A DNA stretch of 9,830 bases from UBA6614 sp002433235 (GTDB lineage: Bacteria > Verrucomicrobiota > Verrucomicrobiia > Limisphaerales > UBA1100). The notes below the pieces were generated by a model. It made no database searches and had not been told where the DNA came from. It saw only the letters and a program-made list of their open reading frames with translations. Position numbers and translations under genes: made by a program. Location of the stretch: assembly GCA_002433235.1 (NCBI GenBank), contig DJHS01000069.1, positions 1-9,830 of the forward strand. The letters run 5' to 3'. Positions 1-6,262 of this stretch are shown here, piece after piece (position 1 is the first letter of the stretch; each line of letters begins with the position of its first letter).

Positions 1-5
1 CATCC

Positions 6-1102
6 ATGAGCGATAACAATTTGTTTTCATTAGATGGCAAGGTGGCACTGGTGACGGGGAGTTCCACCGGGTTGGGCAAGGTGATGGCCAAGGCGCTGGG
101 GCGCGCGGGGGCGAAGGTGGCCATGAATTATTTCAACAACGAGGAGCGCGCTGCGAAGACGTTTGCGGAGTATCAGGAAACGGGCGCTGAGGGAACGATG
201 ATCCGCGCCAACGTGACGGACGAAACGGAGGTGAACCGGCTGGTGACTGAGGCGACGGAGCAACTGGGGCCGGTGGATATTGTGGTGCTCAATGCCACGC
301 CGGATCAGCCGCAGAAATCGATTGAGGAATACGACTGGGACTTTTACCAGAGCATGCTCGATTTCTTCATCAAGAGCCCGTACCTCGTCACACGCGCGGT
401 GTTGCCGCATATGAAGCAGCAGAAGTGGGGGCGCATCATCAATATCGGCTCGGAGGTGTTTCACTTGGGGGTGAAGCCTTTTACCGCCTATGTCGCCGCC
501 AAGGGTGGGCAAAACGGTTTCAACCGCAGTCTCGCGCATNNNNNNNNNNNNNNNNNNNNNNNNNNNNNNNNNNNNNNNNNNNNNNNNNNNNNNNNNNNNN
601 NNNNNNNNNNNNNNNNNNNNNNNNNNNNNNNNNNNNNNNNNNNNNNNNNNNNNNNNNNNNNNNNNNNNNNNNNNNNNNNNNNNNNNNNNNNNNNNNNNNN
701 NNNNNNNNNNNNNNNNNNNNNNNNNNNNNNNNNNNNNNNNNNNNNNNNNNNNNNNNNNNNNNNNNNNNNNNNNNNNNNNNNNNNNNNNNNNNNNNNNNNN
801 NNNNNNNNNNNNNNNNNNNNNNNNNNNNNNNNNNNNNNNNNNNNNNNNNNNNNCGCAGTCTCGCGCATGAGCTGGCCGAATGGAACATCACGGTGAACAT
901 GATTGCGCCCGGATGGATTCCGGTGGAGCGGCATGAGAAGGATCCGCAGGAGTTGAAGGACGGTTATCTCGCGAGCATCCCCATGGGCCGCTGGGGTGTG
1001 CCGCAGGATTTGGATGGGACAATCGTTTATCTTGCCAGCGAGGCCTCCGGTTTTGTTACCGGCCAGAACATTCACGTGAACGGCGGCACGACGGTGCATT
1101 AA
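6..1102 (+). CDS. Short-chain dehydrogenase/reductase (FabG-like SDR), interrupted by an assembly gap
   Basis: A classical SDR, an NAD(P)(H)-dependent cytoplasmic oxidoreductase acting on an alcohol or ketone. Seen: the Rossmann motif TGSSTGLG at residues 17-24, an LNAT motif (95-98) where many relatives have NNAG, catalytic Ser149, and YxxxK as Tyr162/Lys166. The C-terminal part holds IAPGW and the typical VTGQNIHVNGG ending. The run of N at 540-853 sits between two copies of the same 15 bases (525-539 and 854-868). Overlapping these copies gives one uninterrupted reading frame of 255 residues, the normal SDR length, so the gap probably contains nothing; as printed, the gap length puts the two halves in different frames. 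The ATG at 6 gives a typical N-terminus (MSDNNLFSLDGKVALVTG). A PfkB sugar kinase follows 80 bases downstream, hinting at carbohydrate metabolism. The substrate cannot be read from sequence; 3-oxoacyl-ACP reductase or a sugar/polyol dehydrogenase are alternatives. Confidence 0.92.
540..853. other. Assembly gap (314 N), probably spurious
   Basis: The 15 bases before the gap (525-539) are repeated exactly after it (854-868). Both copies encode the same residues of the SDR (RSLAH), and joining them restores the normal family length. The scaffolder apparently failed to merge overlapping contig ends. Confidence 0.85.
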
Positions 1103-1111
1103 GTTAAACCA

Positions 1112-1173
1112 CGGACTCGCAGGCTCGTCCCTTTATTTATCACGACGCTTGGAGGGACGAGCCCGCGAGTCCG
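1112..1173. repeat. Long near-perfect inverted repeat (21-base arms) between the SDR and the kinase
   Basis: The left arm 1112-1132 pairs with the right arm 1153-1173 over 20 of 21 positions, the only mismatch being A1121 against C1164. The loop is 1133-1152. It starts 9 bases after the SDR stop codon and ends 9 bases before the kinase ATG, so it fills almost the whole spacer. The stem is GC-rich, but no T-run follows, so it is not a classical intrinsic terminator. It could be a dispersed palindromic (REP/MITE-like) element, an RNA-stabilising hairpin or a factor-dependent attenuator. Its position would hinder ribosome access to the kinase start if both genes share a transcript. The palindrome is certain; its role is inferred. 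Confidence 0.85.
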
Positions 1174-1182
1174 CATTTTAAG

Positions 1183-2100
1183 ATGACTCAATCTTTCACC
1201 ATCGTCGGCCTGGGCGAAGCGGTGTTTGATGTGTTCCCCGACAAGGAGGTTTTGGGGGGCACGTCGTTGAATGTCGCGGTGCAAGCGCATCAGTTGCTGG
1301 CGCCTATGGATGGGCGCGGGGTGTTGCTCAGTCGCATTGGGAGCGATGCCCTCGGCGAACGGCTGCAGGCCGAGTTTCGCGCACGCGACCTGCCGCTCGA
1401 ATACATTCAGATTGATGAATCCCATCCCACTGGCCAAGTGCTGGTGCGCTTTGAAGGGGATGCGCCACGGTTTGAGATCGTGGTGGATACGGCGTGGGAT
1501 CTTTTGCAGTTTACCGACCACGAACGTGAATTGGCGCGCGCCTGCAATGCGGTGAGCTTCGGCAGCATGAGTCAGCGGCATGCGACGGCCCACGCGGCGA
1601 CGCAGGCTTTCCTCGCCGAGGCAACGGATGCGCTGAAGATTTTTGATGTTAACCTGCGCATGGATTTGTTTACGGCGGAGATTCTTGATGAAGGTTGTCG
1701 TGTAGCGAATTTGATGAAGCTGAATGATGAGGAACTGCCGACTGTCGCGGAGTTATTGGAAATCGATGAAGGCGACGCGCAAAGCCGCACCGAGGACATC
1801 CGGGAAAAGTACGATCTTGATGCCGTGATCTTTACGCGAGGCGAACAGGGAACTGCGGCTGCGACTCGCGAAGGTTGGCTGGAGGGAGCGTCGGCAAGTT
1901 TTCCCGCTGCGCCCAACTCCGACACGGTAGGTGCCGGGGATGCCTGCACCGCGGCACTGCTCACGGCGCGTTTGTTGGACCGCGATTGGCAGGCGGCGCT
2001 GGACCTTGCCAATCGCCACGCCGCCTACGTGGCCAGCCAGCCCAGCGCCACACCAGCATTGCCCCCGGAGGTGTGGGCGGAATACGGGCTGGCTTCTTGA
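1183..2100 (+). CDS. PfkB-family carbohydrate kinase (fructokinase/ribokinase-like)
   Basis: A 305-residue cytoplasmic sugar kinase of the ribokinase/PfkB family, which transfers the ATP gamma-phosphate to a sugar hydroxyl. Seen: an N-terminal strand with GEAVFDVFPD (11-20), the substrate-binding GGTSLNVAVQAHQL segment (25-38), DVNLR (155-159), the metal-associated NxxE motif as Asn181-Glu184, TRGEQGT (218-224), and the family signature DTVGAGD at 247-253, in which Asp253 is the expected catalytic base. Length is typical. The N-terminal motif looks most like bacterial fructokinases, but specificity in this family is not reliably read from motifs; 2-keto-3-deoxygluconate or another sugar is possible. 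The ATG at 1183 lies just before the conserved first strand and has no clear Shine-Dalgarno sequence; the inverted repeat ends 9 bases upstream. With the SDR before it, the gene could belong to a sugar-catabolic pair. Confidence 0.93.
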   Translation: MTQSFTIVGLGEAVFDVFPDKEVLGGTSLNVAVQAHQLLAPMDGRGVLLSRIGSDALGERLQAEFRARDLPLEYIQIDESHPTGQVLVRFEGDAPRFEIVVDTAWDLLQFTDHERELARACNAVSFGSMSQRHATAHAATQAFLAEATDALKIFDVNLRMDLFTAEILDEGCRVANLMKLNDEELPTVAELLEIDEGDAQSRTEDIREKYDLDAVIFTRGEQGTAAATREGWLEGASASFPAAPNSDTVGAGDACTAALLTARLLDRDWQAALDLANRHAAYVASQPSATPALPPEVWAEYGLAS

Positions 2101-2130
2101 ACACGAATCCGGCGGTATTCAAAATACAGT

Positions 2131-2158
2131 TTGCGTACAACAGTACCCCAAGTATATT
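2131..2158 (+). promoter_or_regulatory. Possible sigma70-like promoter upstream of the membrane protein gene
   Basis: In the 131-base spacer after the kinase, TTGCGT (2131-2136) is followed after 16 bases by TATATT (2153-2158). The -10 matches TATAAT at 5 of 6 positions, but the -35 matches TTGACA at only 3 of 6. A new transcription unit here is plausible because the spacer is long and gene character changes, but the match is weak and could be chance. No other clear signal was seen in 2101-2231. Confidence 0.25.
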
Positions 2159-2231
2159 ACTGAGCGTAGTTCAGCCTGTCTCCCCAACCTGAGGCGGAAC
2201 CATGTAACAGGATGCTGAGCTGATTTTCAAA

Positions 2232-4163
2232 ATGCCGTCTGATACAGATCCATCTGGAAAGCCGAGTGAGGAAGCAACCTCGGTTTTTAAGGATGGAATC
2301 CTTGTGCTGGTGAGTGTCGTGTTGGCGGTGTGGTTAGGGTGGCATTACTTTGGAGAGCGTTCCGTCATTGTAGGTATGCTCGATAAGCTGGGCAATGAGT
2401 CCATAGTTAAAGAGGAAGGTTGGCACACCAAAGCTTGGGCTCATCTATCTGATGAAAAACAGTTCCAGTTGTTTGGAGACTTAACGCGCAAGACTCGCTC
2501 GGCGCAAGAGCGGGCCCTCTGGGAAAAGAACCCTGAAAGCAAAGTTTACTACGCCAATTATGTGCGCGTCCTGTTGGAAGATTATAAAGAAAAGGACTTG
2601 GACAATTCGTTTGATTACTTGGAAAAGGAGATCAGACGTGGTGAGGAACTGGATCCGGATAATGCCTTTTATAATTATACGCTGGCGGCAATTCTTTTCA
2701 AACGAGGAGGCGAGTGGAAAAGCATTAAAGGCAAAAAGGCCAAGGAATGGGGCATCAAGGACAAGGCCCTGTTGGGTTTGGCCATTGCCGAGTTAAACAT
2801 GGCGGCAAAGAAGCCTTACTACAGGCGGTATTTATCTGATTTCTTGAAAGAACGGCTGGCCCTGTTTCCCGAAACTAAACGTTTGGAAGATCGTATCGGA
2901 AAGATGGCTTATCTTGCCAACATTCCATTGGGGCAGCAACTCGGCTTAATTAGGGATTTATTCAAGGCGTTACTTTTCTATGTAGAGAACGATGAACTGC
3001 CTGACGATGACGCGGTCCAACTACTGGATGCTTGGCATGTGTTTCTGGAAAAGGCCATTCCGGATGGGTGGTGTTTGATTGATGTACTGGTATTGAGCGC
3101 CATTGCCAATATGGCCGAGGGGAAGGTGGCAGATGTATATGAGGCAATGGGTAAGCCTGAAGCTGCAGAGAAAACCCACCGTATAGCGAAGCTGCTGGGC
3201 AAACCAGTAAGGAACTGGAAAGAAGCTAAGAAATCGAAAAAGATTCAAGAAATGGATGGTGATTTGATTTTCTGGAAGGGAAGTATTTTGGCAAGGATGC
3301 TGTTGCCTGCCCTTGGGGAACCGATCACGGAGGAGATGCTGCGGCCGGGGCGGCAGGCTGATCGCAGTGTCATTGAACAATTTTACATGAGTTATATCCT
3401 ATGCATTTTTGTTGTGGCGATCATGGGCACCTTGATCCTTTTCATGGTATGTCAAAGTGCAAGCAAGGGAAGGACTGCCCCCTTGCTATTGTTGCCTTCC
3501 TGGAGAATTGCTCTGGAAACTCTCGGCCTTGCTATTCTGCTGCCCATGTTCCTCTATTTTGCTTTTACGCGCTGGTCAGGAATAAGCAGTTTTGAGAATG
3601 GGATTGAGGATTGGAGACTCTTGTTTCTCGAGCTTGGTCTTTTGGGTGTGTCTTTTCTCGCTGCATCAACACTACTCTCAGCCTCATATATTCGAAAACG
3701 CTGTCAGGTGCTCGACGTTTCCACCCCCAAACCTGCCAACTCACATTTGATCAAACTATGCTGGGGCGGAATGGGAATCCTTTGCCTCTGCTGTGCGGCA
3801 TCAAAACAAATATTTGGACATCAGGGAGACCTTGAGACCGGACTTTATTTATTCGGCATTGGAATGGGCCTGATTATATGTGGAGTCGGCATAGTGGTTT
3901 TTATCAAGGGCTGCATGTCACGAAACACTTACGGGCTTTATTACGGGACATTGGCTCGATCACTAATGCCGGTATACGCCTGCGCGATTATTCTTATTGC
4001 CGTCATCGGTTTGCCGTGGCTTCAAAAAGAGGAAAGCGCTTTGCTTAAACAAGACCCCTTGTTTGATTCTAATCCGCATGGGTTCACTGTGCTCGAGGGG
4101 AACCTCACCAAGCGGCTGCAATCCGAATTGGCTGCCGCAATGAAAGCCGCCAAAAAGCGTTAA
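2232..4163 (+). CDS. Unrecognised seven-helix membrane protein with a TPR-like soluble region
   Basis: I do not recognise this 643-residue protein. By reading hydrophobicity: one helix near the N-terminus (about 22-40), a long charged soluble region (41-383), then six helices at about 384-407, 424-446, 462-484, 507-525, 537-558 and 579-597, and a charged tail of about 45 residues. Around 129-159 the sequence is helical and TPR-like, with a DPDNAFYNY-type turn between helices; other parts of 95-330 also look alpha-helical. No catalytic motif, heme motif or transporter signature was seen. The ATG at 2232 has no clear Shine-Dalgarno sequence, but the protein begins sensibly with a short hydrophilic segment before helix 1. 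A terminator-like hairpin overlaps its stop codon and a diheme cytochrome-like gene starts 52 bases later. A role in membrane assembly or electron transfer with that neighbour is a guess from position only. A diverged copy of its last 67 codons reappears at 4279-4481. Confidence 0.85.
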   Translation: MPSDTDPSGKPSEEATSVFKDGILVLVSVVLAVWLGWHYFGERSVIVGMLDKLGNESIVKEEGWHTKAWAHLSDEKQFQLFGDLTRKTRSAQERALWEKNPESKVYYANYVRVLLEDYKEKDLDNSFDYLEKEIRRGEELDPDNAFYNYTLAAILFKRGGEWKSIKGKKAKEWGIKDKALLGLAIAELNMAAKKPYYRRYLSDFLKERLALFPETKRLEDRIGKMAYLANIPLGQQLGLIRDLFKALLFYVENDELPDDDAVQLLDAWHVFLEKAIPDGWCLIDVLVLSAIANMAEGKVADVYEAMGKPEAAEKTHRIAKLLGKPVRNWKEAKKSKKIQEMDGDLIFWKGSILARMLLPALGEPITEEMLRPGRQADRSVIEQFYMSYILCIFVVAIMGTLILFMVCQSASKGRTAPLLLLPSWRIALETLGLAILLPMFLYFAFTRWSGISSFENGIEDWRLLFLELGLLGVSFLAASTLLSASYIRKRCQVLDVSTPKPANSHLIKLCWGGMGILCLCCAASKQIFGHQGDLETGLYLFGIGMGLIICGVGIVVFIKGCMSRNTYGLYYGTLARSLMPVYACAIILIAVIGLPWLQKEESALLKQDPLFDSNPHGFTVLEGNLTKRLQSELAAAMKAAKKR

Positions 4164-4181
4164 TTCATTTAACGGTTTTTT
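4152..4181 (+). terminator. Weak intrinsic terminator-like hairpin overlapping the stop codon
   Basis: Arms 4152-4163 and 4169-4180 pair at 11 of 12 positions around a 5-base loop. The core stem is cgttaa/ttaacg, extended below a G-G mismatch by A5 against T5. A run of six T (4176-4181) lies on the 3' side. The left arm contains the TAA stop of the membrane protein gene. The stem has only two GC pairs, so termination may be partial and the cytochrome gene downstream could still be reached by readthrough. The A-run/T-run symmetry is typical of bidirectional terminators. Confidence 0.4.
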
Positions 4182-4198
4182 GTAACATGTAAATTATT

Positions 4199-4204
4199 GA
4201 GGAG
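4199..4204 (+). promoter_or_regulatory. Shine-Dalgarno sequence of the diheme cytochrome gene
   Basis: GAGGAG lies 11 bases before the ATG at 4216. It is the clearest ribosome binding site in the window; the other starts lack one. It supports ATG 4216, which opens a signal-peptide-like sequence (MKLKLSAFLVV), as the true start. Confidence 0.65.
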
Positions 4205-4215
4205 TATCCTAGTAC

Positions 4216-6071
4216 ATGAAGCTGAAGCTTTCCGCCTTTCTGGTTGNNNNNNNNNNNNNNNNNNNNNNNNNNNNNNNNTTATTACGGGACATTGGCTCGA
4301 TCGCTGATGCCAGTTTACGCCTGCGCTGTTATTCTTATTGGCGTCATCGGTTTGCCGTTGCTTCAAAAAGAGGAAAGTGCCCTGCTTAAAAAAGACCCCT
4401 TGTTTGATTCTAATCCGCATGGGTTCACTGTGCTCGAGGGGAACCTCACCAAGCGGCTGCAATCCGAATTGGCTGCCGCAANNNNNNNNNNNNNNNNNNN
4501 NNNNNNNNNNNNNNNNNNNNNNNNNNNNNNNNNNNNNNNNNNNNNNNNNNNNNNNNNNNNNNNNTGAAGCTTTCCGCCTTTCTGGTTGTTTCGTCCCTGC
4601 TTGTGTATGCGAGTATTAATAAGGGCATGGATCCACCCGAGGTTGAGGTTCGTAATGATAAGCCTGAAATAAAGGCTCCGGCTGAGCCCTTGNNNNNNNN
4701 NNNNNNNNNNNNNNNNNNNNNNNNNNNNNNNNNNNNNNNGATGAAAAGGCGAAGCAAAAAGAAAAATTCAAAGATTTTCTGAAAGCACTACTCAGCGGTT
4801 TTGGAAAAGATGACGAGGGCGATAAGAAGGGATCATCCATGCCTCGGTCGGCCATGGAGTATGTGAAGATGTGCGANNNNNNNNNNNNNNNNNNNNNNNN
4901 NNNNNNNNNNNNNNNNNNNNNNNNNNNNNNNNNNNNNNNNNNNNNNNNNNNNNNNNNNNNNNNNNNNNNNNNNNNNNNNNNNNNNNNNNNNNNNNNNNNN
5001 NNNNNATAAAGGCTCCGGCTGAGCCCTTGCAGAAGGAGAAGGATGATGAAAAGGCGGAGCAAAAAGAAAAATTTAAAGAATTCCTGAAAGCACTACTCAG
5101 CGGTTTTGGAAAAGATGACGAGGGCGATAAGAAGGGATCATCCATGCCTCGGTCGGCCATGGAGTATGTGAAGATGTGCGAACCTGAACTGGGTGTTCCT
5201 CCAAAGATCAATCTCAGTGAATGCATCGAAATTCCGCTTTACGTCAATGGAGTGCAGAAGCACGGGGCTCTGCGGAGCAAGGAATTGGATAACCCGAATT
5301 TGCAAGGCAAGGGTTTTACTTCTTCAGGATCGGTGCTTCAGCGGTATGAAGGCAGGACGGCTGAGGGCAAGCCATTGCCGGATGTCATCTGGATTGCGTT
5401 TGGCCGGAATGAAGACTGGGATGGCGACCAGAGACGATTTGTGGGTTCTGTGCAGATGATTGGCTACAACAAGAAGACCGGGGCCACGGCGTTCTTTGAA
5501 TCCCGATTCCGAAATCTGAATGACTGGGTGACGCAGGATAAAGGAACATTGCGCATGCGCGGCAAGATGCCATGGATTGACCGGCCGAAGGAGTTCAACC
5601 GGGCCTATGTCCCCGCGCCAATGCAGTGTGTTTCCTGTCATCAAGCTGATCCGTTTGTGACCAACCCTTTCATCAAGGCGGCCAAGATTCCCGGCACAGA
5701 CAAAACCGTGGTGCCGACAGTTGGACAAGGATTCACCGTACTATGTCATTGGCGGGGAGGACTGGGACATGCGCACCATGCATATCGAGGGCAATTCCTG
5801 TTTCGATTGTCATAGGGTTGGCATGAAGACCGTAGAATTGTTTCTGGACGCTGGCTGGGATCCCAACATGCACATGCCCCCGCGCAAGCCCGGAAGTTTG
5901 GCGGATGATTATCGTGAATTGATGGACGCCTGGAACAAGGGCCCGGAGAATGTTCCCAACGCTCACTGGGTCATTCCTCCCGCACGCGGTAAGAAGGGGC
6001 GGATTGTCGGGGATGACTACCCCCACAAGGCCCGGTTCAACCGAAGGAAAAAAAGCCCTCTCATCGATTAG
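4216..6071 (+). CDS. Exported diheme c-type cytochrome-like protein, broken by gaps and a frameshift
   Basis: The gene is present in overlapping pieces: 4216-4246 (start), 4565-4692, a redundant piece 4740-4876, and 5006-6071. Merging overlaps gives about 391 residues. The N-terminus (MKLK, then a hydrophobic stretch to about residue 18) looks like a Sec signal peptide or anchor without a lipobox Cys. A highly charged Lys/Glu/Asp segment follows (about 46-82), then a soluble domain. Two heme c motifs are visible: CVSCH (about 245-249) and CFDCH (about 302-306). HMPP near 326-329 could supply a distal Met ligand. Near 5720 the frame shifts: the upstream frame reads through VVPT and ends at 5815 without homology-like sense, while the frame ending at 6071 continues with DKDSPYYVIGGEDWD and contains the second heme motif. 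One extra base (or two missing) explains this. It may be an assembly error or a true lesion. Expected location is periplasmic, with a role in electron transfer; I do not recognise a named family. Confidence 0.8.
4247..4278. other. Assembly gap (32 N) joining overlapping allelic contigs
   Basis: The sequence before the gap is already inside the cytochrome gene (start at 4216), while the sequence after it jumps back into the 3' part of the preceding membrane protein gene. The 24 bases 4223-4246 recur exactly at 4565-4588. This is the order expected if a redundant contig was inserted by scaffolding. Confidence 0.75.
4279..4481 (+). repeat. Diverged second copy of the 3' end of the membrane protein gene
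   Basis: These 203 bases align without indels to 3938-4140, with 12 substitutions. All substitutions lie between 4303 and 4391; the last 90 bases are identical. The encoded 67 residues differ at four positions (I to V, A to G, W to L, Q to K). The copy has no start and is cut by gaps on both sides. It is best read as an allelic contig from a related strain placed in series; a real partial tandem duplication is the alternative. Confidence 0.85.
4482..4564. other. Assembly gap (83 N)
   Basis: The left flank corresponds to the end of the membrane protein gene (same point as 4140); the right flank corresponds to codon 3 of the cytochrome gene (same point as 4223). In the first copy these points are 82 bases apart, almost exactly the gap size, so the missing bases are probably equivalent to 4141-4222. 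Confidence 0.75.
4693..4739. other. Assembly gap (47 N) within the cytochrome gene
   Basis: The 24 bases before it (4669-4692) recur exactly at 5006-5029, and the sequence after it matches 5045 onward. The true distance between these points in the later copy is only 15 bases (5030-5044), so the printed gap is overestimated. Confidence 0.75.
4740..4876 (+). repeat. Second copy of the cytochrome gene's N-terminal charged segment
   Basis: These 137 bases align without indels to 5045-5181, with four substitutions at 4752, 4769, 4775 and 4778, then 98 identical bases. Two residues change (Lys/Glu and Asp/Glu). As with the copy at 4279-4481, differences are confined to the 5' part. This fits a strain-variant contig that merges with the consensus, rather than a separate gene. 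Confidence 0.85.
4877..5005. other. Assembly gap (129 N) within the cytochrome gene
   Basis: The flank before the gap ends at the same point as 5181, and the flank after it restarts upstream at the equivalent of 4669. The scaffold therefore steps backwards along the same gene here, and the gap probably holds no unique sequence. Confidence 0.75.
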
Positions 6072-6102
6072 GGGCTGTAAAAACGTAACTTTTGGAGCTA
6101 CG

Positions 6103-6187
6103 NNNNNNNNNNNNNNNNNNNNNNNNNNNNNNNNNNNNNNNNNNNNNNNNNNNNNNNNNNNNNNNNNNNNNNNNNNNNNNNNNNNNN
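6103..6187. other. Assembly gap (85 N) in the spacer before the PSCyt1 gene
   Basis: The spacer 6072-6262 holds this gap. No repeated flanks are visible, so real sequence may be missing, including the promoter of the downstream operon. The readable parts (6072-6102 and 6188-6262) show no clear promoter, hairpin or reading frame. Confidence 0.8.
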
Positions 6188-6262
6188 TTGTTTTCAGGAT
6201 ATTTGATTGAGTGCGGTGGATTCTCCGTCTACTCTCTCCCAGTTCAACATTGTGATTTAATC

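Noticed and set aside
30..539. A 169-codon open frame on the minus strand
   Set aside because: It is antisense to the Rossmann and catalytic parts of the SDR, which carry all the family motifs on the plus strand.
4279..4876. True tandem duplication of the membrane protein and cytochrome genes
   Set aside because: Every copy boundary coincides with an N run, no copy has an independent start and stop, and flanks overlap exactly as unmerged contig ends would. It is kept as an alternative, not as the call.
5721..6071. A separate small cytochrome gene starting at TTG 5721
   Set aside because: There is no ribosome binding site or signal peptide, and the frame continues the sense of the upstream heme protein, so it is better read as its frameshifted C-terminus.
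6092..6262. An earlier start for the PSCyt1 gene upstream of 6263
   Set aside because: The upstream in-frame sequence is mostly N and the readable part does not look like a leader, whereas ATG 6263 opens a clean signal peptide at the usual distance from the first heme motif.
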